A stretch of 64,000 nt of DNA from contig JANNDY010000124.1 in NCBI GenBank assembly GCA_031378345.1, positions 62,001 through 126,000 of the forward strand, read 5' to 3'. A program made the translations under genes and the position numbers. The notes below the pieces were generated by a model. That model was not told the DNA's origin and made no database searches. It saw nothing but the letters and a program-made list of their open reading frames with translations. Positions within the stretch are counted from its first letter, which is position 1, and each line of letters begins with the position of its first letter. Of the stretch, positions 61,947 through 64,000 are shown piece after piece. The stretch comes from Emticicia sp031378345 (GTDB taxonomy: Bacteria > Bacteroidota > Bacteroidia > Cytophagales > Spirosomataceae).

Positions 61947-63263
61947 ATGTCAACAGCAACAAAAACTTACATTCCTTTCAAGGTAAAAGATATTACGCTT
62001 GCCGATTGGGGTCGCAAAGAAATTAAATTAGCAGAAGCCGAAATGCCAGGTTTGATGGCAATTCGTGCCGAATATGGCCCGTCAAAACCATTGGCAGGTG
62101 CAAGAGTAGCAGGTTGTTTGCACATGACAATCCAAACTGCAGTTTTGATTGAAACTTTGGTGGAATTAGGTGCAGAAGTAACGTGGTCATCTTGTAATAT
62201 TTTCTCAACACAAGACCACGCTGCCGCTGCAATTGCTGCCGCAGGTATTCAGGTTTATGCTTGGAAAGGTCAAACTCCCGAAGAATTTGACTGGTGTATC
62301 GAGCAAACTTTGCTTTTTGGCGAAAAACAAAATCCATTGAACATGATTTTGGATGATGGTGGTGACTTGACAAACATGGTTTTTGATTTGTATCCAGAAT
62401 ACATCGAAGGCATCAAAGGTTTGTCGGAAGAAACTACGACTGGTGTTCACCGTTTGTACGAGCGTATGAAAAATGGTACATTATTTTTGCCAGCTATCAA
62501 CGTAAACGACTCGGTAACGAAATCGAAATTTGATAATAAATATGGTTGCAAAGAATCATTAGTTGATGCAATCCGTCGTGCAACTGATATTATGATGGCA
62601 GGAAAAGTTGCTGCCGTTGCAGGTTATGGTGATGTAGGTAAAGGTTCGGCAGAATCGCTTCGTGGAGCAGGTTGCCGAGTTTTGGTTACTGAAATTGACC
62701 CAATTTGTGCTTTACAAGCAGCAATGGATGGCTACGAAGTTGTAACGATGAACGAAGCGGTAACTCGTGCAAATATCTTCGTAACGGCTACTGGTAACGT
62801 AAATATCATTCGTGACCGTCATTTCAAAAATATGCGTGATAAGGCAATTGTTTGTAATATTGGGCATTTTGACAATGAAATTGACATGGCTTGGTTGAAC
62901 CAAAACTATGGTCATACAAAATCTACTATCAAACCACAAGTTGATATGTACGAAGTTGATGGCAAAGAAATCATCATTTTGGCAGAAGGACGTTTGGTGA
63001 ATTTAGGTTGTGCAATGGGGCACCCATCGTTCGTAATGTCATGTTCGTTCTCAAACCAAGTGTTAGCTCAATTGGAATTGTGGAACAATCCTGGCAAATA
63101 TGAGAAGAAAGTTTATGTACTTCCCAAGCAATTAGATGAGAAAGTTGCGGCTTTCCATTTAGCTCACGTTGGTGCAAAATTAGAAACACTTGATGCTGAC
63201 CAAGCTGCTTATATCGGAGTTTCGACAGAAGGACCATTTAAGTCTGAAATGTATCGTTATTAA
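61947..63263 (+). CDS. ahcY: Adenosylhomocysteinase (S-adenosylhomocysteine hydrolase)
   Basis: 438 residues. Signatures: AGCLHMTIQTAVLIETL, WSSCNIFSTQDHAAAAI, LDDGGDLT, and NAD site VAGYGDVGKGSAESLRGAG; C-terminal KPQVDMYEVDG and the end DQAAYIGVSTEGPFKSEMYRY. It hydrolyses SAH to adenosine and homocysteine, closing the methylation cycle. Bacteria have AhcY or the Pfs/LuxS route; this strain has the former. Downstream hairpin terminates it. Confidence 0.96.
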   Translation: MSTATKTYIPFKVKDITLADWGRKEIKLAEAEMPGLMAIRAEYGPSKPLAGARVAGCLHMTIQTAVLIETLVELGAEVTWSSCNIFSTQDHAAAAIAAAGIQVYAWKGQTPEEFDWCIEQTLLFGEKQNPLNMILDDGGDLTNMVFDLYPEYIEGIKGLSEETTTGVHRLYERMKNGTLFLPAINVNDSVTKSKFDNKYGCKESLVDAIRRATDIMMAGKVAAVAGYGDVGKGSAESLRGAGCRVLVTEIDPICALQAAMDGYEVVTMNEAVTRANIFVTATGNVNIIRDRHFKNMRDKAIVCNIGHFDNEIDMAWLNQNYGHTKSTIKPQVDMYEVDGKEIIILAEGRLVNLGCAMGHPSFVMSCSFSNQVLAQLELWNNPGKYEKKVYVLPKQLDEKVAAFHLAHVGAKLETLDADQAAYIGVSTEGPFKSEMYRY

Positions 63264-63308
63264 TAGTCGATAGTCCACGGACGATAGTCGATAGCGTTTT
63301 ATATCAAA

Positions 63309-63340
63309 AAAGCCCATTTATTGAGAAATAAGTGGGCTTT
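63309..63340 (+). terminator. Intrinsic terminator of ahcY
   Basis: AAAGCCCATTTATT / AATAAGTGGGCTTT stem (one mismatch) with T-run after it, 45 bases behind the ahcY stop; before it lies a small GTCGATAGTC repeat (63266-63295). The 63341-63523 stretch shows nothing further. Confidence 0.8.
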
Positions 63341-63523
63341 TTGTTTTATATAATTCTAAAATTCAGGTGTTAAACCATCGAAAATCAAACTTCAAAAAAA
63401 GACAAATTTGGGAAAACGTCTATCTTTTTTCAGTATAAGTCGCCAAAACACTTCATAAATGCTTTTTAATAGCTAATTTCACTTTGTTAAATCATTCTTC
63501 AACAAATTTACTAAACACTAACC

Positions 63524-64000
63524 ATGAATAAGAAAATTGTCATTTTATTGGCAGCTTTTGCCATGTCTTGCGGAGCTTATGCCCAAGATGCTGTCAACTA
63601 CCAAGTCCCGCCCAAAGAAATAGCCGATTTGCTTTTGGCAAAACCCACACCCGATGTGAGCACCGACAGTCAAGGCGAATGGATGCTACTAAGTGAAAGA
63701 AATTCCTACCCTACTGTGGAAGAATTAGGTCAACCAGAAATCAGAATTGCGGGTTTGAGATTAAACCCAAATAATTTCTCGCCAAGCCGACAAACTTTCA
63801 TCAATAACTTTACGCTGAAAAATATAAAAACTGGTAAAGAGTTTAAAATCAATGGTTTACCAGCAAATATATTAGCAGGAAATGTAAGATGGAGTCCAAA
63901 CGAAAAGAAAATTGCATTTACCAATACTACAAACAGCAGAGTAGATTTGTATATTATTGACGTAGCGACAAAGGTGGCTACGAAAGTAAATAAAAAGGCA
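63524..64000 (+). CDS. S9-family (prolyl oligopeptidase-like) peptidase, N-terminal part
   Basis: 159 codons visible from ATG 63524; the gene runs off the window. Signal peptide ending GAYAQ. The start (PPKEIADLLLAKPTPDVSTDSQGEWMLLSERNSYPTVEEL) and the beta-propeller-like repeats (GNVRWSPNEKKIAFTN) are those of exported prolyl oligopeptidases of Bacteroidota. The catalytic domain is outside. Confidence 0.85.
   Translation, partial: MNKKIVILLAAFAMSCGAYAQDAVNYQVPPKEIADLLLAKPTPDVSTDSQGEWMLLSERNSYPTVEELGQPEIRIAGLRLNPNNFSPSRQTFINNFTLKNIKTGKEFKINGLPANILAGNVRWSPNEKKIAFTNTTNSRVDLYIIDVATKVATKVNKKA

Noticed and set aside
1..64000. CRISPR arrays, tRNA or rRNA genes, and intact insertion sequences
   Set aside because: No evenly spaced repeat array, cloverleaf or transposase was recognised; the repeats seen are hairpin elements.

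Overview
The window looks like a chromosomal segment of a Bacteroidota bacterium, most likely of the Cytophagales. The DNA is AT-rich. Many genes start without a Shine-Dalgarno sequence, and several have the Bacteroidota-type promoter (TTTG or ATTG, about 20 bases, then TAnnTTTG). The gene content fits: YpdA (bacillithiol system), DUF2911, a DUF6702-like protein, PorU-era style secreted proteins with short signal peptides, PAS-LuxR regulators, and ECF sigma with a membrane partner. The genus is inference.

Layout. 1-4.3 kb: end-truncated sensor kinase, LpoB/CsgG-like lipoprotein, YebC, a secreted cyclase-fold protein with a DxDDTA motif, and a PIN toxin-antitoxin pair. 4.3-9.6 kb: sugar porter, recF, an omega-amidase-like hydrolase with def, and lipB. 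10-14.4 kb: PAS-LuxR regulator, membrane glycosyltransferase, coaX, nadC. 14.4-19.5 kb: PLP enzyme, then a vWA protein divergent from an ECF sigma factor and its membrane partner. 19.5-26.4 kb: Uma2 protein, nrdB, M48 protease, small HTH pair, acyl-CoA dehydrogenase, Tat-type oxidoreductase. 26.5-30.9 kb: a tight three-gene operon (membrane alpha/beta hydrolase, HNH-ATPase fusion, stand-alone HNH protein) that resembles a Septu-type anti-phage module but has an unusual composition; this is the strongest candidate for an undescribed system. 31-41.8 kb: hemA, an animal-type heme peroxidase, histidine kinase, 2OG oxygenase, MarR plus a GNAT-decarboxylase fusion, an RmlD-like reductase, a cyclophilin and idi. 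41.8-48.3 kb: TlpA-like lipoprotein, rsmH-ftsL-ftsI (a fragment of the division cluster), membrane glycosyltransferase. 48.3-64 kb: ypdA, rseP, MarR, S41 protease, oxidoreductase, DUF2911, PAS-LuxR, OmpA protein, ahcY, and the start of an S9 peptidase.

A second theme is repeats. Intergenic gaps carry families of small hairpin elements with constant linkers and exchanged hairpins. Related GC-rich palindromes have entered reading frames without breaking them: lipB, the glycosyltransferase and coaX (an Arg-Asn-Ala-Ala-Arg-coding 15-mer), ypdA, and the DUF6702-like gene. A 9-bp palindrome TGATWATCA also occurs at least 14 times, in genes and gaps alike, roughly ten times the expectation from base composition.

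No tRNA, rRNA, CRISPR array or insertion-sequence transposase was recognised. All calls come from reading the sequence; no database search was possible.
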